Shown one piece after another: positions 16,090 to 23,121 of a DNA stretch of 64,000 bases; positions within the stretch are counted from its first letter, which is position 1; every line of letters begins with the position of its first letter. A program made the translations under genes and the position numbers. Source of the stretch: Gallionella straubiae (GTDB taxonomy: Bacteria > Pseudomonadota > Gammaproteobacteria > Burkholderiales > Gallionellaceae); the NCBI RefSeq assembly GCF_051257895.1, contig NZ_CP194331.1, positions 558,001 through 622,000 of the forward strand. Reading direction: 5' to 3'. The notes below the pieces were generated by a model that made no database searches, was not told where the DNA came from, and saw only the letters and a program-made list of their open reading frames with translations.

Positions 16090-17127
16090 CTAGACCACCG
16101 GTAGTTGCGGATGGGCTGGCGTGACGCAGGCAGTGCCATCCCCCAGTTCGAACTCGCCGACAATTCCGTACACGCCGCCGGGGTGATCCCAGAAATTGGG
16201 CTCGGCACAGCCGATGCAGCCATGTCCCGCCTGGGTCGGAGAGCTGGTGCCCTGATTCCATTTATTGGTGGTGCAGGCATTGAAGGTGTCCGGCCCCTTG
16301 CAGCCTAGCAGCAGCAGGCAGTGGCCCTGCCTCGCCCCGTCGTCGTCGAACGATGCGGCGAAGCGTCCTGCCTCGAAATGCGGCAGGCGCGGGCAGCAAT
16401 CGTGCACCGTCTTGCCGAAATAGAGTATCGGACGCCGCAGGCTGTCCTGCGGCGGCAGTGCGCCATTCACCAGGAAGTAGGCGATGCTTCCGGTGATGAC
16501 CTCCGGCACCGGCGGGCAGCCGGAGATGTTCAACAGCGCCCGCGACGGCACCAGCCCGGCAGCCATCAGGTCGCCCACGCCCATCGCCTTGGTCGGATTG
16601 GGTGCAGCGGCGGGAAGGCCGCCGAAGCTGGCGCAGGTTCCCACGTTGATCACCAGCGCCGCGCCTTCGATGGTCTCGCGCAGCAGGCCCAATGCGGACT
16701 GCCCGTTTTCCGCCGAAAACCATTCGCCATCCCCGGTTGGAATTCCGCCGTCCGCAATCAGGACGTACTGGCCGAAATTCTCTTCCATCGCTGCCCGGCG
16801 TGCCGCCTCGGCCTGGGCGCCTGCCGCCACTTGCAAGGTGCCGTGGAAGTCGAGCGAGACGAAATTGAGGATGAGGTTCTCGACCGTCAGCCGGTCGGTT
16901 AACGGGTTGCCCGAGCGCATCAGCGACTCGGAGCAGCCCGTGCAGGCCTGGAACGACAGCCAGATCACGGAAGGGCGCCGGGCAACGGCAAGCACCTGGG
17001 TGAACGCCTTGACCCCGGCTCCCGTAATGGCCAGCGTGGATGCGGTGATGGCGCAGAACTTTAGGAAGCTGCGGCGCGATATTCCCTGGTCATACAGCGA
17101 ATCGGAGACTGTAATTTGTTTGTTCAT
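16090..17127 (-). CDS. hupS: [NiFe]-hydrogenase small subunit with Tat signal
   Basis: HupS carries the three iron-sulfur clusters that take electrons from the Ni-Fe site. The 345-residue precursor has a Tat signal (SRRSFLKF) and a hydrophobic stretch ending near residue 48. The proximal cluster region reads CTGCSES and GTCASFGG, the standard four-cysteine type without the two extra cysteines of oxygen-tolerant enzymes. HDCCPRLPHF, GCKGPDTFNAC and GCIGCAEPNFWD follow for the other clusters. The protein stops at HPQLPVV, soon after the last cluster, without the C-terminal anchor helix found in most membrane-bound group 1 enzymes. No hupC cytochrome b gene is nearby. Confidence 0.95.
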   Translation of the reverse strand: MNKQITVSDSLYDQGISRRSFLKFCAITASTLAITGAGVKAFTQVLAVARRPSVIWLSFQACTGCSESLMRSGNPLTDRLTVENLILNFVSLDFHGTLQVAAGAQAEAARRAAMEENFGQYVLIADGGIPTGDGEWFSAENGQSALGLLRETIEGAALVINVGTCASFGGLPAAAPNPTKAMGVGDLMAAGLVPSRALLNISGCPPVPEVITGSIAYFLVNGALPPQDSLRRPILYFGKTVHDCCPRLPHFEAGRFAASFDDDGARQGHCLLLLGCKGPDTFNACTTNKWNQGTSSPTQAGHGCIGCAEPNFWDHPGGVYGIVGEFELGDGTACVTPAHPQLPVV

Positions 17128-17132
17128 GGTGG

Positions 17133-17660
17133 TTACCTCGCATTGTGGGAGGGAGGGGCGGTGGGCACCCTGCGGGCGGAGCGGAAGGCTTCGAGTCCCC
17201 GGGCGACCGCCATCCGGTCGCCTGTGATAATTTCCGGTACGGCAGTAATCTCAATCAGTTCGCCGACTATTTCGCCTTCCTCATTGTGGTGGCGCACCCA
17301 CCAGACGCAGGGAATGGCGGTTTCCCGTATCTCGGTGCGCCCCAGCGCACTCACGACGGCCGAGACTTCTCCCTGGCCGAGCAGGGTGGCGAGCGCTTCG
17401 CGCTCCTGGGGCATGGCCTTCAGGAAGCGCAGGTCGATGGAGTTGTCCTCCCCGTCTGCGGCAAAGCGTGCGGCGCATACCTCGATCTCTGAGGCGATCG
17501 CCTGTGCCGATGTGCCCGGCGCCGCTTCGACAGTTAGCGCAGGTTTGGCGGGGCGCATCCAGAAAATGGGGCGGTGCGGGTGGTGCGCTTTGTGCGCGCT
17601 GTGGGGCGGGGTCTGCAAACCACCGTGAATCAGGCCTGACGCAACGCTTTCGATTGCCAT
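17133..17660 (-). CDS. hupH: HupH/HyaF-family hydrogenase expression protein
   Basis: The 175-residue product matches the HupH/HyaF family, which aids maturation of the hydrogenase small or large subunit. The best evidence is the C-terminal block CVWWVRHHNEEGEIVGEL followed by IEITAVPEII; the middle LLGQGEVSAVV and IRET segments also fit. The gene is first in the minus-strand block, 5 bp before hupS; in many hup operons hupH comes later, so the position is unusual. Its leader is repeated in front of hupE. A candidate sigma-54 promoter lies about 75 bp upstream. Confidence 0.85.
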   Translation of the reverse strand: MAIESVASGLIHGGLQTPPHSAHKAHHPHRPIFWMRPAKPALTVEAAPGTSAQAIASEIEVCAARFAADGEDNSIDLRFLKAMPQEREALATLLGQGEVSAVVSALGRTEIRETAIPCVWWVRHHNEEGEIVGELIEITAVPEIITGDRMAVARGLEAFRSARRVPTAPPSHNAR

Positions 17661-17689
17661 GCTAGTCTCCTAACGTAACCATCAAGTCG
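17658..17689 (-). promoter_or_regulatory. Leader repeat, copy upstream of hupH
   Basis: This is the second copy of the 32-base leader, 29 of 32 identical to 9055-9086. It includes the GGAG ribosome site and the ATG of hupH. See the hupE leader entry for the shared core. Confidence 0.55.
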
Positions 17690-17729
17690 TGGAATGTCTG
17701 GGTATTCGAATGCTAGGTATGATCAAGCG

Positions 17730-17748
17730 CAGCATCAATACAGCCATC
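17730..17748 (-). promoter_or_regulatory. Candidate sigma-54 (-24/-12) promoter of the hup operon
   Basis: On the minus strand TGGCTGTATTGATGCTG has the invariant GG (17745-17744) and GC (17733-17732) exactly 10 bases apart, and keeps TGGC and TGCT of the consensus, but misses other positions. Many hupSL-type operons in proteobacteria use RpoN, which fits. Transcription would start near 17720, about 60 bases before the hupH ATG. No enhancer-binding regulator gene is in the window. Confidence 0.35.
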
Positions 17749-17758
17749 CCTTTATTTT

Positions 17759-17786
17759 TGCTGCCCGGAAATATGAGGCTTAACCG
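17759..17786. repeat. CTGCCCGG/CCGGGCAG inverted repeat upstream of hupH
   Basis: Eight-base arms CTGCCCGG and CCGGGCAG flank an AT-rich loop of about 13 bases just upstream of the candidate promoter. Parts of it (TTAAGCC and TATTTCCGGGCAGC) recur at 9120-9158, in the gap between hypA and hupE. No T-run follows on the minus strand, so an operator or a remnant of a shared leader is more likely than a terminator. Confidence 0.4.
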
Positions 17787-17815
17787 GGCAGCACCCGCTC
17801 CATACGGAACCAGGA

Positions 17816-18049
17816 TCAGTGTGTCGTGCGCTGTCTGCCTGTTTTTCGACCGGGCGCTTCGAACAGGCTGGCAAACCCGTAGTGATCGTCCGGGACGATG
17901 CCTTCGTTGGCGTTTTCCAACTCATCCCGATCTATTTCCGGGTTGTAGAAAAAGTTGAAATTGCGCATTTGCTCTTCGACCACTTCCGGATGCTCTTCCA
18001 GAAAGTGGTCCATAAAATTCGTGAATTCGGAAACGTAGTGCTTATCCAT
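17816..18049 (-). CDS. Small acidic protein resembling DUF3460
   Basis: From the ATG at 18049, with a strong GGAGG site 7 bases upstream, the product is 77 residues: MDKHYVSEFTNFMDHFLEEH, then PEVVEEQMRNFNFFYNPEID and an acidic middle. The YxSEFTxFM...PExxxxQ pattern resembles the small betaproteobacterial family DUF3460; I am only moderately sure. Its role is unknown. It is followed downstream by the hupH operon, in the same direction, and preceded by hsp20. Longer readings from 18118 lack a good start. Confidence 0.65.
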   Translation of the reverse strand: MDKHYVSEFTNFMDHFLEEHPEVVEEQMRNFNFFYNPEIDRDELENANEGIVPDDHYGFASLFEAPGRKTGRQRTTH

Positions 18050-18152
18050 TTTTTGCCTCCTTCTCTCGGGCAATGAATCACGTTCCCCTCGCTGCTCAGC
18101 CGGTTGATGCGGTGGCAAGGAAAGAAGCCCGGAGCCCTGCTTGCGCCGAGGC

Positions 18153-18599
18153 TTACTTGACCTGAAGATGTTTGGCGGTGCTGCCGGATTTTTTCGGCAA
18201 CTTCAGCGCCAGCACGCCATTTTCGTAGCTGGCCTCGGCCTTGGTCTCATCCACTTCGCTGGCCAGGCTGAAGCTCCGGTAGCTCGCCCCATGGGAACGC
18301 TCGCAGCAAATGACCCTTTCGTCCTTTATTTCCTTTTTTTCCTCCCGGGTTTCGGCGCTGATGGAAACCCGGTTGCCTTCCACTTCCACATTGATATCTT
18401 CCTTCCTGACGCCGGGAATTTCTGCCTTGACCGAATATTCGCGGTCGTTTTCAGTCAGATCGATCCTGATCTGGGGAGTAGCTTCCAGCTCGCCGTTAAA
18501 TGGGCGTATTCCAAAGCCCTTTAGCCAGTCTTCATCGCGGAATGGGTCGAAACGGGTAAGCCTGCTGAAAAGCGGGTTGTGCTGAATGATGTTTGCCAT
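18153..18599 (-). CDS. Hsp20-family small heat-shock protein
   Basis: The 148-residue product is a small heat-shock chaperone that holds unfolding proteins. The N-terminus ends in RFDPFRDEDWL. The alpha-crystallin domain runs from about residue 42 (PQIRIDLTENDREYSVKAEI), with the PGVRKEDINVEVEG block and the C-terminal YENGVLALKLPKK signature. An AAGGAG site precedes the ATG. The final IxI motif of many family members is not obvious; the end is KHLQVK. It lies between the cold-shock gene and the DUF3460-like gene, all on the minus strand. Confidence 0.93.
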   Translation of the reverse strand: MANIIQHNPLFSRLTRFDPFRDEDWLKGFGIRPFNGELEATPQIRIDLTENDREYSVKAEIPGVRKEDINVEVEGNRVSISAETREEKKEIKDERVICCERSHGASYRSFSLASEVDETKAEASYENGVLALKLPKKSGSTAKHLQVK

Positions 18600-18646
18600 G
18601 GCTATTTCTCCTTGTAGAGTGGCGAAGCATGAAATTGGCTATCTTG

Positions 18647-18670
18647 AACCCGGCACTTTCATGCCGGGTT
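18647..18670 (-). terminator. Hairpin terminator after the cold-shock gene
   Basis: A perfect 9-bp stem (AACCCGGCA/TGCCGGGTT, 6-base loop) lies 20 bp after the cold-shock gene stop, in its direction of transcription, and before hsp20. The following T content is weak, so termination may be partial. Confidence 0.55.
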
Positions 18671-18688
18671 TCCCGGCTCGAGAGCCAT

Positions 18689-18895
18689 TCAGAGGGTGTT
18701 GACAATATTGGATGCCTGCTTGCCCTTGGGTCCTTGCACCACGTCATAGATGACTTTTTGACCTTCCTGGAGCGACTTGAAACCGCTCATGTTGATTGCG
18801 GAATAGTGCGCGAACAAATCCGTGCCGCCATCATCGGGAGTGACAAAGCCAAAACCCTTCGCATCGTTAAACCATTTGACTGTACCGGTTGCCAT
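18689..18895 (-). CDS. CspA-family cold-shock protein
   Basis: The 68-residue product MATGTVKWFNDAKGFGFVTP is a single-stranded RNA/DNA-binding cold-shock domain with RNP1 (KGFGFV) and RNP2-like (DLFAHYS) motifs and full family length. The ATG at 18895 has an AGGAAACGAC site upstream; the in-frame ATG at 18949 would add a non-family extension. It stands alone with a terminator after it. A long upstream leader, usual for csp genes, is compatible with the 640-bp gap. Confidence 0.95.
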   Translation of the reverse strand: MATGTVKWFNDAKGFGFVTPDDGGTDLFAHYSAINMSGFKSLQEGQKVIYDVVQGPKGKQASNIVNTL

Positions 18896-19537
18896 GTTGT
18901 CGTTTCCTTTCTTCCTGAAAAATTTGAAATATCCCGCATGGATACTCATGGATACTTGAATCCGGGATTGCGCGTGAGAAAGCTTGAAGTGAAGCTCGCA
19001 ATCAAAACAATATTGAGCCTATCCCGAATGGACAATCCCTTTTATGCGGGAAAACGCTGCTACCCCGGATCGCACTATGGTTTCGTTCCTCCTTGAGTTC
19101 AGAAAGAAAACGCCAATGCGCAAGCCGTACTTGTCAATATAGACTCAAGCCAGTCCAAAACAATAAGGTATACCCCTGCTTTGCGGGGTAGGTGCATACC
19201 TGAAGCAATGCGCTGTTTACAATGGGAGAACACAGGCATGAGATTGTTTCTCACGCAGAGGTTGCGACGCTATCGCTCGCGCCGGGGTGATCTGCATGAG
19301 CGGCGGCTTCCCATGGGCAGCATGCGGTATTTGCGGTGCCGGAAACTATGTATGGTTGCCAGATGGAAATACGTAGTGATTCGCATTCTGCGAATCCCCT
19401 CATACTGAAAGCTACAGTTTTTTCCGGGAGAAATTATGGGTATTTGCTAATTTGGCAGCTATGGCAGCGGCGCTAAAGTTGACTCGCCCTGTTGCGGTTT
19501 GGTGCTGAGGGTAATGGAACCAGCTATGCCTGCTCGG
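18896..19537. other. 642-bp intergenic region with hairpins and a palindromic motif
   Basis: No gene is supported here. It holds the csp leader and an ATCCCG/CGGGAT inverted repeat at about 18932-18968. At 19159-19200 there is a palindromic motif (ACAATAAGGTATACCCC, then GCGGGGTAGGTGCATACC) like the one before hypC. A perfect GATTCGCA/TGCGAATC hairpin lies at 19378-19396. A short Arg-rich ORF from 19238 has no recognisable family and a poor ribosome site, so I do not call it. Confidence 0.5.
19159..19200. promoter_or_regulatory. Palindromic GGTATACCCC...GGGGTA motif, possible regulator site
   Basis: An inner inverted repeat (TACCCC/GGGGTA, 8-base loop) is nested in an outer GGTAT/ATACC pair. 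The block starts ACAATAAGGT, as does 131-140 upstream of hypC, and both are followed by CCCC, a short spacer and GCGGGG. A common binding protein is possible; which one is unknown. Confidence 0.35.
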
Positions 19538-19996
19538 CTAAGCTGGAGCTTCCGGAGGAGTATTGCGGATTGGCTCGGAAGTGGCGATATGCGCCAATTG
19601 CGCGGCTATTGCCGGATTGAGGTATAGACCTGTCTCGATGGTTTTTCGAATGGCTTCCAGCAGAACATGCGGCGGGGAGTCCTTGGTGATATAGCCGGAT
19701 GCGCCTGCCCCCATGGCGCGCGATACGACCTGGATTTCATTGTGCATGCTGAGCACCAGAATCCGCAGGCCGGGATAGAGGCTCTTGATATGCGCGATCA
19801 AACCCTCGCCGGATATGCCGGGCATGGACATATCGAGCAACAGCAGATCGGGGGTGGCTGAGCGCAACTTTTCCAGCAGTTCGTCGCCATTGGCTGCGTC
19901 GGCAATGACTTCAATACCGGGTGACATCCCCAGATACTGGACCAGTCCCGCGCGAACCAGTTCATGGTCATCGGTCACTAACAGGCGGATTGTCAT
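19538..19996 (-). CDS. Receiver-only response regulator (NarL/FixJ-like, no DNA-binding domain)
   Basis: The 152-residue product is a complete CheY-like receiver: DD pair in LLVTDDHELVRAG, phospho-acceptor Asp in LLLLDMSMPG, the switch Ser in LSMHNE and Lys in ITKDSPP. Sequence and helix-5 region (LNPAIAAQLAHIATSEP) match NarL-type regulators, but it ends where the LuxR-type HTH should begin, and no HTH is readable in other frames downstream. It may act by protein contact or be a truncated regulator. The ATG at 19996 starts MTIRLLVTDD. It is divergent from the PAS-GGDEF gene, a plausible partner. Confidence 0.8.
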   Translation of the reverse strand: MTIRLLVTDDHELVRAGLVQYLGMSPGIEVIADAANGDELLEKLRSATPDLLLLDMSMPGISGEGLIAHIKSLYPGLRILVLSMHNEIQVVSRAMGAGASGYITKDSPPHVLLEAIRKTIETGLYLNPAIAAQLAHIATSEPIRNTPPEAPA

Positions 19997-20162
19997 CGAT
20001 GCAGGGCATATCGAGTGTCGGTATGAGGCCGGATTAAAGCCCGTTTTGATTCCGGGCGCAACATTTTTCCGGGGGTATTCCACTGATTTTTTTGTGGGAT
20101 TCCCGGTGCGGCAACCTGTGCGAACGTGCGGTGGCGAACATAATTTGCGAAGCGCCTGCTGT

Positions 20163-20168
20163 TATAAT
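20163..20168 (+). promoter_or_regulatory. -10 box of the PAS-GGDEF gene
   Basis: TATAAT in the context CTGTTATAATCCGCC lies 49 bp before the start codon. No clear -35 element is seen at normal spacing. Confidence 0.45.
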
Positions 20169-20216
20169 CCGCCACGCATTATTTTTTGAGCAGGCGAATC
20201 GGCACACCAAGCAAGA

Positions 20217-23042
20217 ATGGACCTTCAAAAAATCATCAACCTGATGCCGGGAATCGTCTACCAGTTCCGCTTGCGCCCGGATGGCAGCACCTGCGTTCCC
20301 TGCGCCAGCGAGGCCACCCGCGAGATATACGAGTTGTTCCGGCTCGACCCTGCGGAACTTCGCGAAGATGCCTCCAGGATGTTCCTCCCTGTCCACCCGG
20401 AGGACAGGGAGGGGCTCATGGCCTCCATCCGCGCCTCGGCACAGGACCTGACGCCGTTCCAGCATGAATACCGCCTGAAGTTCGACGACGGCACGGTGCG
20501 CTGGCTGCGCGGCAACGGGCTGCCGCAGCGCGAGGCGGACGGCTCCACGCTCTGGCAAGGTTTCCTCACCGACATCACCGAGAGCAAGAACGGCGAGGAG
20601 CGCCTCCGGCAAAGCGAGGAGAAACTGCGTGCCTATCTGGACAACATCTCCGACACCGTCTGGCTGATCGATGCGAACCTGAACATGGCCTATGTATCGC
20701 CCAGCGTCACGCGTCTGCTGGGCATCTTGCCCGTGGAACTGGTCGGTCGGCCAAGCGCCCTGGTCATCCACCCGGACGACATGAATGCCGTGATCAACGC
20801 GCAGCGCTATGTGATGGAGCACCCCGGCGAGCCGTACACGACCCGGTACCGCGTCAGTCACAAGGATGGCCGCTGGATCGATGTGGAGAGTACCGGTGTA
20901 AATTTGTTTGCCAATCCGGCGATCAACGGCGTGCTCGTCACCATGCGGGACATCACCGAGCACAAGCAATTGGAAACGGCGCTGCGCCATAGCGAGGAAA
21001 CTCTCAGTGTTGCCCAATCCGTTGCACAGATCGGCAGCTGGTTTCTGGATATTCCTGCCAACCGGCTGGAGTGGTCGTCGGAGGCCTATCGCATATTCGG
21101 CACCCCGCAACAGGATGCTATCAACATGGAAACCTTTGTCGCGATCGTTCATCCCGATGACCGCGATTTTGTGCTCAGGGCATGGGGCGAGGCGATGGCT
21201 GGCACTCCCTATGACATCGAACATCGCATCGCGGTCGATGGGAAGGAACGCTGGGTGAGGGAGCGTGCGCGGATTGAGCGTGATCCAGAAGGCAGGCCGC
21301 TTACCGGTATCGGCACGGTGCAGGACATCACCGAGCGCAAGCGGGTCGAAGAAGCGTTGCGCACCAGCGAGCACCGCTACCGGCTGCTGGTCGAGTCCTC
21401 ACCGCTCTGCATCCACGAGATCGATCTGGAAGGGCGTATCCAGTCCATGAACAGGGCAGGGCTTGATATGCTCGGCCTGAAGGATGCCAGAAATGTCTGT
21501 GGCTTGTCGTATCTTGGTGCGGTAAGCCGGCAGGATGCTGAGAGCGTTAGCGCGCTTATGCAGGACGCCATCTCCAACGGAACCTCAAGTTATTTTGAAT
21601 TTGTTGCTGCCGGCGATATGTCGCGGCATTTCAAGTCTTGCTTCATCCCGATCAAGGATGAAGGCGGCAAGGTGCTGAAGCTGATGGGCATTACCGAAGA
21701 CATCACCGAGCGCAAGAAAATCGAAGATGAGCTGAAACAGACCAAGGAACGCTACGATTTCGCCACGGCGATTGGAAAAGTCGGAACCTGGGACTGGAAC
21801 CCGGCTACGGGCGATCTGGTCTGGAGCGATGAAACATTCCGCCTTATGGGGTTTGCGCCGGGTTCGGTCGCGCCTTCCTATGAGTTATTTCTGGGCAAGG
21901 TGCATCCGGACGACAGGGAATCTCTCGATAATGCCGTCCGGGCGGCCCTGCGCGACAGAAAAGCGTATGCCATGGATTGCCGGATCGTTGCTGACAGCGG
22001 CAAGGAACTGGCATGCCATGTAACCGGAAAGGTCGAATTCGATGCAAAAGATCAGCCGGTCCGCATGCTGGGAACGATTCATGACATCACCGAGCGCAAG
22101 GCAGGAGAAGAACGCCTCCGGAAAAGCGAAGCGAACCAGCGCGCCATCCTGGATAATTCACCCTATCTGACATGGCTGAAAGACCCTGCAGGCCGCTACC
22201 TCAAGGTAAACAAGGCTTATGCCGCTCATGCCCGGCTTGAAGATACCCTGCAGGTCGTGGGTTTGACCGATTTCGACCTGTGGCCCAAAGAACTGGCGGA
22301 GAAGTACCGCGCCAACGATGCCGAGGTAATGGCCTCGTGCCAGCAGCAGCGCATTGAGGAGCCATCGCTTGACGGCGACAGGATGCTCTGGGTGGAAACC
22401 TTCAAGAGTCCGGTCATCGACGAGAACGGCAATTTACTGGGCACGGTCGGTTTTGCACGCGATATTACCGAGCGCAAGCAGGCCGAGGAGCAGATACGCA
22501 ACCTGGCTTTCTACGACGCATTGACCGAGTTGCCCAACCGCCGTCTGCTCGACGACCGGCTCAGGCAGGCAATGGCTACCAGCAAACGCAGCGGCCTGTA
22601 TGGCGCATTGATGTTCTTCGACCTGGATAACTTCAAACCCCTCAATGATACGTATGGCCATGAGGTGGGCGATTCGCTGCTGGTGGAAGCGGCGCGCCGT
22701 ATTACCGGCTGTGTGCGCAAGGCGGACACTGTCGCGCGCTTTGGCGGCGATGAATTTGTGGTGATGCTCGGCGAGCTGGATGAGGATAGAACCGGATCCA
22801 TCTCGCAGGCGCGCGTGGTTGCGGAGAAAATCCGCACCATCCTGGCCGAGCCTTATATCCTGCAATTCAAGCGGGAGGGCCACGCAGAAACTATTGTCGA
22901 GCATCACTGCACGTCGAGTATCGGCGTGACGCTGTTTATCGGCGACGAGGCCGGCCCGGAAAATCTCATCAAATGGGCGGATCTGGCGATGTACCGGGCG
23001 AAAGAGGGTGGGCGCAACCGGGTGCATTTCTACGGCTCGTGA
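20217..23042 (+). CDS. Diguanylate cyclase with about six PAS/PAC sensor domains
   Basis: The 941-residue protein makes c-di-GMP. It has no transmembrane segment. Six PAS-PAC units follow one another, each closed by a D-I-T-E-[RHS]-K type motif (near residues 121, 246, 373, 502, 630 and 756). A GGDEF domain runs from about residue 785 to the end. The active site RFGGDEF is intact near 843, and the product-inhibition RxxD site (RKAD) lies exactly five residues before it. There is no EAL domain. The many PAS units suggest sensing of redox, oxygen or small ligands in the cytoplasm. It is divergent from the receiver-only regulator. Start at 20217 is an ATG without a strong ribosome site. Confidence 0.93.
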   Translation: MDLQKIINLMPGIVYQFRLRPDGSTCVPCASEATREIYELFRLDPAELREDASRMFLPVHPEDREGLMASIRASAQDLTPFQHEYRLKFDDGTVRWLRGNGLPQREADGSTLWQGFLTDITESKNGEERLRQSEEKLRAYLDNISDTVWLIDANLNMAYVSPSVTRLLGILPVELVGRPSALVIHPDDMNAVINAQRYVMEHPGEPYTTRYRVSHKDGRWIDVESTGVNLFANPAINGVLVTMRDITEHKQLETALRHSEETLSVAQSVAQIGSWFLDIPANRLEWSSEAYRIFGTPQQDAINMETFVAIVHPDDRDFVLRAWGEAMAGTPYDIEHRIAVDGKERWVRERARIERDPEGRPLTGIGTVQDITERKRVEEALRTSEHRYRLLVESSPLCIHEIDLEGRIQSMNRAGLDMLGLKDARNVCGLSYLGAVSRQDAESVSALMQDAISNGTSSYFEFVAAGDMSRHFKSCFIPIKDEGGKVLKLMGITEDITERKKIEDELKQTKERYDFATAIGKVGTWDWNPATGDLVWSDETFRLMGFAPGSVAPSYELFLGKVHPDDRESLDNAVRAALRDRKAYAMDCRIVADSGKELACHVTGKVEFDAKDQPVRMLGTIHDITERKAGEERLRKSEANQRAILDNSPYLTWLKDPAGRYLKVNKAYAAHARLEDTLQVVGLTDFDLWPKELAEKYRANDAEVMASCQQQRIEEPSLDGDRMLWVETFKSPVIDENGNLLGTVGFARDITERKQAEEQIRNLAFYDALTELPNRRLLDDRLRQAMATSKRSGLYGALMFFDLDNFKPLNDTYGHEVGDSLLVEAARRITGCVRKADTVARFGGDEFVVMLGELDEDRTGSISQARVVAEKIRTILAEPYILQFKREGHAETIVEHHCTSSIGVTLFIGDEAGPENLIKWADLAMYRAKEGGRNRVHFYGS

Positions 23043-23121
23043 TTCCCGGCGCCGCCTCTTGAAAAACTTCCGGATAATCCCCAAATGGTGGGTTGCCTTC
23101 TAACAACAAACCGGAGCAAAC

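Noticed and set aside
17759..17786. CTGCCCGG/CCGGGCAG hairpin as a terminator for the DUF3460-like gene
   Set aside because: On the minus strand the hairpin is followed by an A-rich, not T-rich, stretch; it is listed as an inverted repeat instead.
19181..19408. Short Arg-rich ORF in the gap after the cold-shock gene
   Set aside because: Poor ribosome site, Arg-rich composition typical of random GC-rich frames, and it contains a palindromic hairpin; no support as a gene.
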